55,092 nt of DNA from WFTC01 sp047635955 (GTDB lineage Bacteria > Patescibacteriota > Gracilibacteria > UBA1369 > 2-02-FULL-48-14). Below the pieces are notes generated by a model. That model did no database searches and was not told where the DNA came from. It saw nothing but the letters and a program-made list of their open reading frames with translations. Positions 41,685 to 48,805 of this stretch are shown here, piece by piece. The stretch lies in NCBI GenBank assembly GCA_047635955.1, contig JBLIGW010000001.1:1-55092 (forward strand), in the 5' to 3' direction. The position numbers were made by a program, and so were the translations under genes. The first letter of the stretch is position 1, and each line of letters opens with the position of its first letter.

Positions 41685-42556
41685 TGTTTCACGGTTTATT
41701 GTCACTATTGCTCGCTAGCACGCTCTCCCTACCTGGTTTTGGAGGCTCTATAGATAATACTTTTGACGACTCTGTATTATTAAGCGTTTCCCCCGTTCCT
41801 CAACAAGAAGAAAGCTACGGTGAACCTTCACCAACCACAGCAGAATCTATTTTAATGATGGATGTTGAATCTCATTCAAGTCTTTTTGCTCGCGGTGAAC
41901 ATATACAAAGACCTATCGCCAGCATCACTAAGCTGATGACAGCTTATATTATTTTAGAAGAAAACGACCCCAATGCCATTGTCACGGTCAGTGCCAATGC
42001 AGCCAGTACCATTGGATCCAGCATGCAACTTGTATCTGGTGAACAAATCACCGTAAAAGATCTACTCAGAGGACTCCTGATCAATTCAGGGAACGACGCC
42101 GCTTACGCACTCGCCGAATACAATGCCGGAAGCGTTTCTGCTTTTGTAGAAAAAATGAATGAACGAGCCGACTTGCTTGGAATGATAAATACCAAATATG
42201 AAAACCCAACAGGACTAGATGCCAGTGGAGCTTACTCAAGCGCCCACGACCAAGCCCTGCTTGCCACTCATCTTTTAGGTGACGATTCAATTCGAATCAT
42301 CACTAGCTTAAGTAGCCTTGAGCTCACTAGCACATCTGGAGTCACTCACCAACTCACGAGTACCAATCTGCTACTCGGGCAAATGGGAATCAAAGGACTC
42401 AAAACTGGACGAACTGCCAATGCAGGAGAATGCCTCATAACACTTGCTGAAGGTGCTAATGGCCAAGAAGTAATCACCGTAGTTCTCGGAAGCCAAAATC
42501 GTTTTGGCGACACAAAGATTTTAGTAGATTGGGTTTTTAATGCCTTTTCCTGGTAA
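41684..42556 (+). CDS. D-alanyl-D-alanine carboxypeptidase (peptidase S11)
   Basis: 290 aa. Signal peptide (~1-18), then the penicillin-binding serine peptidase fold: S-I-T-K (S-x-x-K, ~84), S-G-N-D (S-x-N, ~143) and K-T-G-R-T (K-T-G, ~243). Trims the terminal D-Ala from peptidoglycan stem peptides outside the membrane. There is no clear C-terminal amphipathic anchor, and the protein ends soon after the transpeptidase-like domain, so it is shorter than E. coli DacA. Coupled to the upstream synthase; mraY starts three bases after its stop. Confidence 0.93.
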   Translation: MFHGLLSLLLASTLSLPGFGGSIDNTFDDSVLLSVSPVPQQEESYGEPSPTTAESILMMDVESHSSLFARGEHIQRPIASITKLMTAYIILEENDPNAIVTVSANAASTIGSSMQLVSGEQITVKDLLRGLLINSGNDAAYALAEYNAGSVSAFVEKMNERADLLGMINTKYENPTGLDASGAYSSAHDQALLATHLLGDDSIRIITSLSSLELTSTSGVTHQLTSTNLLLGQMGIKGLKTGRTANAGECLITLAEGANGQEVITVVLGSQNRFGDTKILVDWVFNAFSW

Positions 42557-42558
42557 TC

Positions 42559-43626
42559 ATGATTATGTTCCCTATCACAGAAACCGTTGAAGACATGATC
42601 CTTATTGTTGGATCTGGATTTTTGGCCTTCGCCATCGCCATGGCTCTGGCCCCATGGTTTATCTCACAACTCAGAAAACACAAAATTGGGAAAAATATAC
42701 GAGCCGTTGCCAGCGATGGAAAAGCCGCCACGCTCTTTCAAAAGCTACACGCAAAAAAAGCAGGAACTCCAACCATGGGAGGAATACTCATTTGGGGAAC
42801 AACCTTCCTTGTTGTAGGACTCAGCCGATTGCTCTCTTACCTCGGAGTTTTTGATCACTCACTACTCAATCGTAAAGAAACCTACCTTCCTCTATTCACC
42901 CTATTCGCGGTTGCCATGCTTGGAGCCGTAGATGATTGGTTCAACATCAAAGGTTGGGGGCGAAGCAAAGGAATCAACATGAAACCCAAATTCCTACTGC
43001 TCAGTCTTTTTGCGATCATCGGTTCACTTTGGTTCTACTTCAAACTTGGATACAGCGAAATTCACGTGCCAGGAATCGGCGATTTCGACATTGGACTCTG
43101 GTACATTCCCCTATTCATTTTTATCATCAACGGAACTGCCAATGCAGTAAACTTTACCGACGGACTTGATGGACTCGCGGGAGGACTCATCATCATCGCC
43201 TTTGGCGCTTATGGAGTGCTCGCGTACTTCCATGGCCTACTTATACTTTCCGCGCTCTGTGGCGTGATTGTAGGGGCAAGTTTAGCCTTCCTTTGGTTCA
43301 ACATCCCCCCGGCCCGTTTCTATATGGGAGATACCGGTTCTGCCGCGCTCGGTGCCACGCTAGGAGTCATGGCCATGATGACCGACACCGTGCTGATCCT
43401 TCCCTTCATCGCTTTCATTTTTGTGATCGAAACCCTCTCAGTAATCATCCAACTCACTTCCAAAAAACTCTTCGGCAAGAAAGTCTTCCACATCGCCCCG
43501 ATTCACCACCACTTTGAACACCTCGGCTGGCCCGAATCTCAAGTCGTGATGCGCTTCTGGATCGTCGGAGGCCTCGTGGCAACCCTTGGACTAATCCTTG
43601 GACTGATTGGCATGGGGAATGTTTAA
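42559..43626 (+). CDS. mraY: phospho-N-acetylmuramoyl-pentapeptide transferase
   Basis: 355 aa, about ten TM segments. Makes lipid I from UDP-MurNAc-pentapeptide and undecaprenyl phosphate. Motifs: K-A-G-T-P-T-M-G-G (~68), the D-D pair in G-A-V-D-D-W-F (~118-123), N-A-V-N-F-T-D-G-L-D-G-L (~195), F-Y-M-G-D-T-G-S (~255), and the H-H-H loop I-H-H-H-F-E (~315). All catalytic residues look intact. It is the last gene of the wall operon starting at 39497 or 40974. Confidence 0.96.
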   Translation: MIMFPITETVEDMILIVGSGFLAFAIAMALAPWFISQLRKHKIGKNIRAVASDGKAATLFQKLHAKKAGTPTMGGILIWGTTFLVVGLSRLLSYLGVFDHSLLNRKETYLPLFTLFAVAMLGAVDDWFNIKGWGRSKGINMKPKFLLLSLFAIIGSLWFYFKLGYSEIHVPGIGDFDIGLWYIPLFIFIINGTANAVNFTDGLDGLAGGLIIIAFGAYGVLAYFHGLLILSALCGVIVGASLAFLWFNIPPARFYMGDTGSAALGATLGVMAMMTDTVLILPFIAFIFVIETLSVIIQLTSKKLFGKKVFHIAPIHHHFEHLGWPESQVVMRFWIVGGLVATLGLILGLIGMGNV

Positions 43627-43762
43627 AAAAGAAAAGATTTCGAGAAAAGACTCAAAACCATTGAAGAAAGAAATAAGAAAGTAGAATCAAGTAAAGCTTG
43701 GGGAACCAGCTGGGCAAGAAGAATTCTTATTGCAATTTTAACTTATTTAACAACAGAAACTA
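43619..43762 (+). pseudogene. frameshifted, truncated small membrane-protein gene
   Basis: ATG at 43619 reads M-F-K-K-E-K and is soon lost; after one extra base in the A6 run (43625-43630) the frame continues as K-D-F-E-K-R-L-K-T-I-E-E-R-N-K-K-V-E-S, then A-W-G-T-S-W-A-R-R-I-L-I-A-I-L-T-Y-L. That is the opening of a small widespread protein (I-E-x-R-N-x-R-V-E-x-D-K-A-W-E-T-S-x-x-R plus two TM helices). The second half, with the rest of the TM region, is missing and replaced by the start of the ACT-like gene. A sequencing error could explain the frameshift but not the truncation. Confidence 0.45.
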
Positions 43763-44182
43763 ATGATAAAACTCACAATATTTACAGAAACATTTGCACA
43801 CATAATGCAATTGACCACAGAAAAAGACTCGCCCCTGCCATCGGTGAATGACGAGAAGTTTCATATTTGGATGAATGATGGATCAGAAGTCAGTGTCATC
43901 ATCGAAGCAAGTGCTCAAATAAGTGCATTCATCAAACAAAGAGGTGAATTTCCATTTGCTAGAACAAATCTTTGTTTAATCCGCATTAATCAAGAAGAAG
44001 ATTTAGCAAATTTAAAAGTGATGAGCAAAATTGCTAATCCGCTCATACAAGAAAATATAGAAGTAGAATCCATCAGCTCATTCGATTTTGACTACTTATT
44101 AATAGACAAAAACCACATAGAAAAATTCATAAAAGCGGTAGGTTCAAAATTTGAAATTGAAAAAGAGTCTATACGTAAGTAA
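43763..44182 (+). CDS. ACT_7-like small protein, 139 aa
   Basis: Two beta-alpha-beta-beta-like halves: residues ~1-75 (strands L-T-I-F-T, F-H-I-W-M-N, S-V-I-I-E) and ~75-135 (L-C-L-I-R-I, I-E-V-E-S-I-S, D-Y-L-L-I-D, then a helix I-E-K-F-I-K-A-V). The last part resembles the ACT_7/CASTOR-type pattern, which binds amino acids. No enzyme domain. It begins at the breakpoint of the broken gene before it and is followed by the inverted-repeat element. Confidence 0.6.
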   Translation: MIKLTIFTETFAHIMQLTTEKDSPLPSVNDEKFHIWMNDGSEVSVIIEASAQISAFIKQRGEFPFARTNLCLIRINQEEDLANLKVMSKIANPLIQENIEVESISSFDFDYLLIDKNHIEKFIKAVGSKFEIEKESIRK

Positions 44183-44196
44183 TTCAAGCCCCGCAT

Positions 44197-44327
44197 GTTT
44201 AATAAGCTCTTATGAGGGTATTCTGAGCTGGATTGAGCTTGGTTTGTCGTAAGACAATCAAGCCAGCGAAGCATAGTGACTGAGCCGCAGGAGCGAAGGA
44301 ACGTGCCCGCAGAAGAGCTTCTTAAAC
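44197..44327. mobile_element. MITE-like element with 17-bp terminal inverted repeats
   Basis: Left end 44197-44213 and right end 44311-44327 are inverted copies (15 of 17 match; core AAGCTCTT/AAGAGCTT). Inside is GC-richer than its flanks and holds a strong hairpin, GCTTGGTTTGTC / GACAATCAAGC around a GTAA tetraloop (44237-44263), and short GCGAAGC/GAGCGAAGG-like repeats. There is no ORF of note and no evident target duplication. The right end contains the stop codon of the next minus-strand gene. It could be a non-autonomous mobile element, a dispersed palindromic repeat or a structured RNA. Confidence 0.55.
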
Positions 44328-45197
44328 AAAGTAATTCACCACATCAAACACGATGTAGGCACTTGAAAGTGAAAGCAGCCCCATTAGTACGTATCGGAAA
44401 TAAGGCAGCAATTGGCGCATAAAAATAGATCCACCAAATAAGTATAAAAGCACCGTATAACGGAAGACAGCAAACTCACTATCTAACATGAGTGAACTGA
44501 AACTTTCAGGTGGGACTGAACCTATTGTGATCGTCGCAATCAAACCAGCAGAAACAATCAGGATCACGAGCCCCATTCCAAGTTGAAGTAGTTGTTCCAA
44601 TCGTACTCGGACTAGTTTTAATTTCTTCTCATCAAAAGCAGTGAGCGCTTTAACCGTTAAAGCAATAACTAGAACAAAGAAAAGGAATCCAAAGAATGAA
44701 AGGTAGTGATAAACAAGATCTGAAATATATTCATAGATATTAGCTTCAGCTAGGAATACAATTTGACCCATTTTGAAAATGGAATAAACAAAAGCAGATA
44801 CAAAGAGTAGATCTCCCACGTAACGGAGAGGTTTCCATAATGAAGAAAAAGTGATTACCATTCCTGACAAAACCAATAAAAGAATGCTTGTTAAAGCAAT
44901 CAAAGTCCAATCTAAATTCAAAGCAGTTGCCAAAGTTTCAAACTCAATAACACTAAAGAAACTCCGCGCTAATCCAAAGGAACTAAGTGTAATCAAGACT
45001 CCAATAGCCCATCGAACAAGTCCCGCTTTCCGTTCTTTTTTCTTTTTTAAAGCCACCTTTTTCATGGAGAATCCAAATTTCTTAGGATTCTCTCTCACAA
45101 ATAAATAAAGTTGCCAGGCTAAAATCACACCCGCAAGTGCGGTAAAAACCGTCATCATTTGCCCCAAGGCAGACTGGAGTATTTCGCTATTCACCAT
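44322..45197 (-). CDS. eight-TM membrane protein of the sigma/anti-sigma locus
   Basis: 291 aa. About eight TM helices with a basic cytoplasmic loop (~45-60, K-K-x-x-L-K-K-K-K-E-R-K). No known domain recognised. It overlaps the anti-sigma gene by 11 bases, so it is translated from the same mRNA and is likely a partner of the signalling pair: a sensor, or an anchor for the anti-sigma. Its stop codon lies in the right inverted repeat of the 44197-44327 element. Confidence 0.7.
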   Translation of the reverse strand: MVNSEILQSALGQMMTVFTALAGVILAWQLYLFVRENPKKFGFSMKKVALKKKKERKAGLVRWAIGVLITLSSFGLARSFFSVIEFETLATALNLDWTLIALTSILLLVLSGMVITFSSLWKPLRYVGDLLFVSAFVYSIFKMGQIVFLAEANIYEYISDLVYHYLSFFGFLFFVLVIALTVKALTAFDEKKLKLVRVRLEQLLQLGMGLVILIVSAGLIATITIGSVPPESFSSLMLDSEFAVFRYTVLLYLFGGSIFMRQLLPYFRYVLMGLLSLSSAYIVFDVVNYFV

Positions 45198-46947
45198 CAG
45201 TGGTTAGAAAACGTGGATCAACAGTCACATCAGCAAGAGCGGTTTCAACGGCTTCAAACTGTTCAGTAATTTCTGGCGTGAGAACTGCATCGTACTTAAG
45301 TTTAGCATACATTTCATACTGCATATCTACGTCATAATCCGTACTAGCAAAGAAGTCTGTTAAACGGCTGAGCGCTCGCTCTCTTAGAGTGAGAACCATC
45401 ATACTCATCTCTTGAATGATTTGTGAATTCACATCCAATGTCTCATCAAAACCAGGCGTAGCAACAATAATTCTTAACATTTGTAGGTCTTGAAGTTTCT
45501 GCGCCAACAAAGCTGAAATCAAAACTTCTCGTTCCTCCAATGGAACACTTTCTAGTTCCATCAAGATAGATTGAGATTCAGTTTTGTAAGCCTCCAAGTA
45601 GTAATAAGCTTGCTCGTAATCAGCAGAAGCAATTAAACCAGGAACTCTGCTAAGTTTTTGCGAAGCTGAGGCCATACGAAGATTATTTTTATCACTATCA
45701 CTACTTAGTAATAATTCTGAAGTTTCCCCCAATTGAGTTTCAAGCAATTGAGTCCCTTCATCCATATCAAGTTTAGCAAAAAGTTCTTTTTGAGCCTCTT
45801 CCACTTGCGACTTCACATCATCATCACCGGCAAGTTCCAAACTTTTTTCAACCGCTTCTTGATAAGCCACCAAAGCCGTTCCTGCTTCTTCAACCTTTCC
45901 TTGTTCAATTAAAATCTGCGCTTCGTTCAATCGAAGCTCCATGTGTTGAGCAATCAAGTCTTGCTTAGCTCCATCACTAAAAGTCATAACCTCTTGAATG
46001 ACTTCTCGCCAAGCTTTAATAAAATATAAAGGATGATCAGGCAAAATACTCACCTTCGCTAAAGTATCTTGAGTGTAAGTTTCATTAAGGGCAGAAAGAT
46101 AAGTTTCTCCATAACTCTCATTGAAGTCCCACCACACATCCTCTTCAGGGGAAACACTTACATCAGACACTACAAATTCATCATAAGAACTAAGTTTCAT
46201 TCCTTGATTCAAAGCGCCATCATAATAATCATCACCATAAACGGCCAAAGCAATAATGTTTTCCGCCACTTGAACCTGCAAACCATCTTCATCTATTTGA
46301 ATATCAAAACTAGCTTTTTGATTCACAACTACCTCTCCTTCATAAAAGGAAATGGTCACTGAAGAAAGTGGATTCACTACTTGAGTCCACACTCGTCCTG
46401 TTTCATGAAAAACAGTAATCGCTTCATTTGTCTCCTCCAGTTGAATTTCACTGCGAGGCCCCATTGTGATTCGCGTGTCATCCATCAACTGGATGTGCGC
46501 CATCGCTCCAGCATTAGTCATAACTTCATCTCCCTCTTGGAGCAAAGCCATTTCAGTAACAGGACTTCCATTTACCATCACCGTTCCTTGAACCACTTCA
46601 AGTAGATTAACTGCCGAAGCATTCACCCCTGAAGTTAAAGTGAAAACGGGAGTAATGAAGAAAGCCACAAACACAGAAAGTGTGGCCGTTGCCCAGAATC
46701 GTTTATTCAAAAAGAACGGGATTGTATTCCGAGTAGGAAGTTGATCCAAAAGACGTTCTTTCATCATAACTCTCTGTAATTTTGAAGATTCAGGTTTATT
46801 CTTTTTAAGAACTTTCACCACTTCATTAAAAGGACTCACTCCTCGATCAGGAAGACGAGCTTCCATTCGATTCCACACGCGTTTTTTCGCCTGTTCAACA
46901 TCGTGGTCCGACAATAAAGGTAGGAAGAAATCCATCTTAAAATTCAA
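45187..46947 (-). CDS. membrane anti-sigma-like protein with FecR and DUF5667-like domains
   Basis: 586 aa. Cytoplasmic helical N-terminus (~1-75, A-K-K-R-V-W-N-R-M-E-A type), TM (~80-105), FecR domain (~115-225: G-T-V-M-V-N-G, G-D-E-V-M-T-N, D-D-T-R-I-T-M-G-P-R-S-E-I) and a DUF5667-like helical region (~300-400: P-D-H-P-L-Y-F-I-K-A-W-R-E). The rest is helical to the end. The N-terminus lacks the H-x3-C-x2-C zinc motif of ZAS anti-sigmas. The gene follows and overlaps the ECF sigma gene by 11 bases, so an anti-sigma role is likely. Confidence 0.85.
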   Translation of the reverse strand: MNFKMDFFLPLLSDHDVEQAKKRVWNRMEARLPDRGVSPFNEVVKVLKKNKPESSKLQRVMMKERLLDQLPTRNTIPFFLNKRFWATATLSVFVAFFITPVFTLTSGVNASAVNLLEVVQGTVMVNGSPVTEMALLQEGDEVMTNAGAMAHIQLMDDTRITMGPRSEIQLEETNEAITVFHETGRVWTQVVNPLSSVTISFYEGEVVVNQKASFDIQIDEDGLQVQVAENIIALAVYGDDYYDGALNQGMKLSSYDEFVVSDVSVSPEEDVWWDFNESYGETYLSALNETYTQDTLAKVSILPDHPLYFIKAWREVIQEVMTFSDGAKQDLIAQHMELRLNEAQILIEQGKVEEAGTALVAYQEAVEKSLELAGDDDVKSQVEEAQKELFAKLDMDEGTQLLETQLGETSELLLSSDSDKNNLRMASASQKLSRVPGLIASADYEQAYYYLEAYKTESQSILMELESVPLEEREVLISALLAQKLQDLQMLRIIVATPGFDETLDVNSQIIQEMSMMVLTLRERALSRLTDFFASTDYDVDMQYEMYAKLKYDAVLTPEITEQFEAVETALADVTVDPRFLTTDGE

Positions 46948-47497
46948 AGGTTAAATCTTTTTCTGACAAATGATTCTTTAATTGTTTCAATGCTCGGAAC
47001 TGCATCACTCGAACATTTCCTTCTCGCTGTCTCATTATTTCTGCAATTTCTGAATTGGAAAGTCCAATCAAAAACTTCAAAGTAACCAATTGACGGTAAG
47101 GTTCTTTCAATTGATTCACCGCCTCACGTACTTGCCGCGCTCGTAAATTTTGCTCCGCCATTTTCTTAGGAGCAGAGTGTATGGATTCATCTTTAATTCG
47201 TGGATCCATAGGAAGAACTTTCTTGTGAGCACGTCGGTAATCAATCACCGCATTATGAGCAATACGGAAAAGCCAAGAACTAAACTTAACATCGCGCTTT
47301 TCATAAGAATCCATCTTAGTCCAACTCTTAATGAAAATAGTTTCTACAATGTCCTCCACGTCATGCGCTGGAACTCGAAAAAAAACATAACGATAAATCT
47401 TATCAAAGAAATGGTCATAAAGTTGTCCAAAGGCATCTTTATCACCCTCTTTTGAAGAGGTCACAAAGCCGTCAATTTCGGGATCTGTCAGTGGCAT
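46937..47497 (-). CDS. ECF (sigma-70 family group 4) RNA polymerase sigma factor
   Basis: 186 aa. Region 2 (~15-80: D-A-F-G-Q-L-Y-D-H-F, then D-V-E-D-I-V-E-T-I-F-I-K-S-W, W-L-F-R-I-A-H-N-A-V-I-D-Y-R-R) and region 4 (~125-180: E-P-Y-R-Q-L-V-T-L-K-F-L-I-G-L-S-N-S-E-I-A, R-E-G-N-V-R-V-M-Q-F-R-A-L-K). Redirects RNA polymerase to a small regulon. The ORF also offers a GTG start at 47518; a -10-like TATGCT just upstream would place +1 after that GTG, so the ATG at 47497 is preferred. Forms an overlapping trio with anti-sigma and 8-TM genes. Confidence 0.93.
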   Translation of the reverse strand: MPLTDPEIDGFVTSSKEGDKDAFGQLYDHFFDKIYRYVFFRVPAHDVEDIVETIFIKSWTKMDSYEKRDVKFSSWLFRIAHNAVIDYRRAHKKVLPMDPRIKDESIHSAPKKMAEQNLRARQVREAVNQLKEPYRQLVTLKFLIGLSNSEIAEIMRQREGNVRVMQFRALKQLKNHLSEKDLTFEF

Positions 47498-47590
47498 AAA
47501 TGGCGTGGTGGGATGCACAAAGCATACACTAAATAGAACGTACTACGCCTGGAGACATTACAGATTTGAGGTGGACGGTTTAGCTTATTG

Positions 47591-47619
47591 TTGAAAAAAA
47601 GTGCAAATAATGCTATAAT
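47591..47619 (+). promoter_or_regulatory. strong promoter of the LysM-like repeat protein gene
   Basis: TTGAAA (47591-47596), 17-nt spacer, TATAAT (47614-47619); ATG at 47641. Confidence 0.75.
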
Positions 47620-47640
47620 CAGGAGATTAATAAAAAAACC

Positions 47641-48744
47641 ATGCACTACCAAAACAACTCCCTTCACTTTAAACTTCCTCGAGAACTACATAAGGTAGAG
47701 AGATACATCCATGCAGAAACAGGAGAAGTTACTCCTGAAGCAACTGAACAGATGAACAAAACCGCAACAGAACGAGCAAAACTAAGTGAATCAATTCGGA
47801 ATCAACTTCCTACAAATGAGGCACTAACCGCAGCCACCCCGACTACTGTTGAGGTGAAAAGTGGAGACAGTCTAACAAAAATAATTGGCCGTCAATTTAC
47901 AACTGCATACATAAATCCTCGTCTTGCACTATTATCATCTGCATATATGGACAAGCAAGGAAGAGAACAAAGTGGAAATGTTCATTTTCTCGATATTGGA
48001 GATAAAATTATGTTTGACCCAGCAACTCCCGGACAAGTCAAAATTGAACGTAAAGAAGGGAGCAGCCAATCAAATATTGAATGGATAAATATATTCCCTC
48101 AAGAAACACTTGCTGAAAAAGCTAGCTGGACCAAGGAGGAAGCTATCTCAACTGGAGCATGGGGGCAGAATAGACCTGAATCAAAAGATGAAGGAACACC
48201 AGATGGCTACGAGTGGGCAGATCCAAAAGACTCAGAAAACTGGAAACTAATCCCTGAAGAAACTGCTGCTGAAGAAGCTCCCGCTGAAGAAGCTCCCGCT
48301 GAAGAAGCTGCTGCTGAAGAAGCTGCCGCTGAAGAAGCTCCCGCTGAAGAAGCTGCCGAACTAAAAGCTACTGAAGAAGCTGCCGAACTAAAAGCTGCTG
48401 AAGAAGCTCCCGCTGAAGAAGCTGCCGAACTAAAAGCTACTGAAGAAGCTGCCGAACTAAAAGCTGCTGAAGAAGCTCCCGCTGAAGAAGCTGCCGAACT
48501 AAAAGCTACTGAAGAAGCTGCCGAACTAAAAGCTGCTGAAGAAGCTGCTGCTGAAGAAGCTGCCGAACTAAAAGCTACTGAAGAAGCTGCCGAACTAAAA
48601 GCTGCTGAAGAAGCTGCCGAACTAAAAGCTGCTGAAGAAGCTGCTGCTATGCAACCGCCTCCTTCACTAGAAGAATCAGATCAAACAGCGGAGACACAAG
48701 AGGAAACAGATCAAAACCCTCTGCAACCGCCTCCACCACTATAA
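47641..48744 (+). CDS. LysM-like protein with long EEAAELKA repeat tail
   Basis: 367 aa. Residues ~1-70 are polar; ~75-145 resemble a LysM module (T-V-E-V-K-S-G-D-S-L-T-K-I-I...L-D-I-G-D-K-I-M-F), which normally binds peptidoglycan sugars. No signal peptide is seen, so export is uncertain. ~211-336 is an acidic Ala/Glu/Lys repeat made of 5-residue (E-E-A-P-A) and 9-residue (E-E-A-A-E-L-K-A-T/A) units, likely one long alpha helix. The end is Pro-rich (Q-P-P-P-S-L...Q-P-P-P-P-L, the same motif twice). It has a strong promoter and a terminator, so it is probably highly expressed alone. Confidence 0.8.
   Translation: MHYQNNSLHFKLPRELHKVERYIHAETGEVTPEATEQMNKTATERAKLSESIRNQLPTNEALTAATPTTVEVKSGDSLTKIIGRQFTTAYINPRLALLSSAYMDKQGREQSGNVHFLDIGDKIMFDPATPGQVKIERKEGSSQSNIEWINIFPQETLAEKASWTKEEAISTGAWGQNRPESKDEGTPDGYEWADPKDSENWKLIPEETAAEEAPAEEAPAEEAAAEEAAAEEAPAEEAAELKATEEAAELKAAEEAPAEEAAELKATEEAAELKAAEEAPAEEAAELKATEEAAELKAAEEAAAEEAAELKATEEAAELKAAEEAAELKAAEEAAAMQPPPSLEESDQTAETQEETDQNPLQPPPPL
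48271..48648 (+). repeat. coding minisatellite (15-, 27- and 69-bp periodicity)
   Basis: 15-bp units GAAGAAGCTNNNGCT and 27-bp units GAAGAAGCTGCCGAACTAAA + AGCTNCT alternate. Two 27-bp plus one 15-bp unit form a 69-bp higher-order repeat present three to four times with almost no base differences, a sign of recent slippage or unequal recombination. Confidence 0.9.
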
Positions 48745-48755
48745 GATATTAAGGG

Positions 48756-48791
48756 AAAAAAGACTCTCACCATACAGTGAGGGTCTTTTTT
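48756..48791. terminator. bidirectional intrinsic terminator
   Basis: 15-bp stem with one G-T pair (48756-48770 with 48777-48791), 6-nt loop, A6/T6 flanks; lies between two convergent genes. Confidence 0.9.
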
Positions 48792-48805
48792 ATTATGAGT
48801 GCTAA

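Noticed and set aside
44092..44274. 60-aa minus-strand ORF entering the inverted-repeat element
   Set aside because: It is antisense to the ACT-like gene for half its length and shows no promoter or family features.
48271..48648. CRISPR array
   Set aside because: The repeats are contiguous coding units of 15 and 27 bp with no spacers and keep an open frame; no cas genes.
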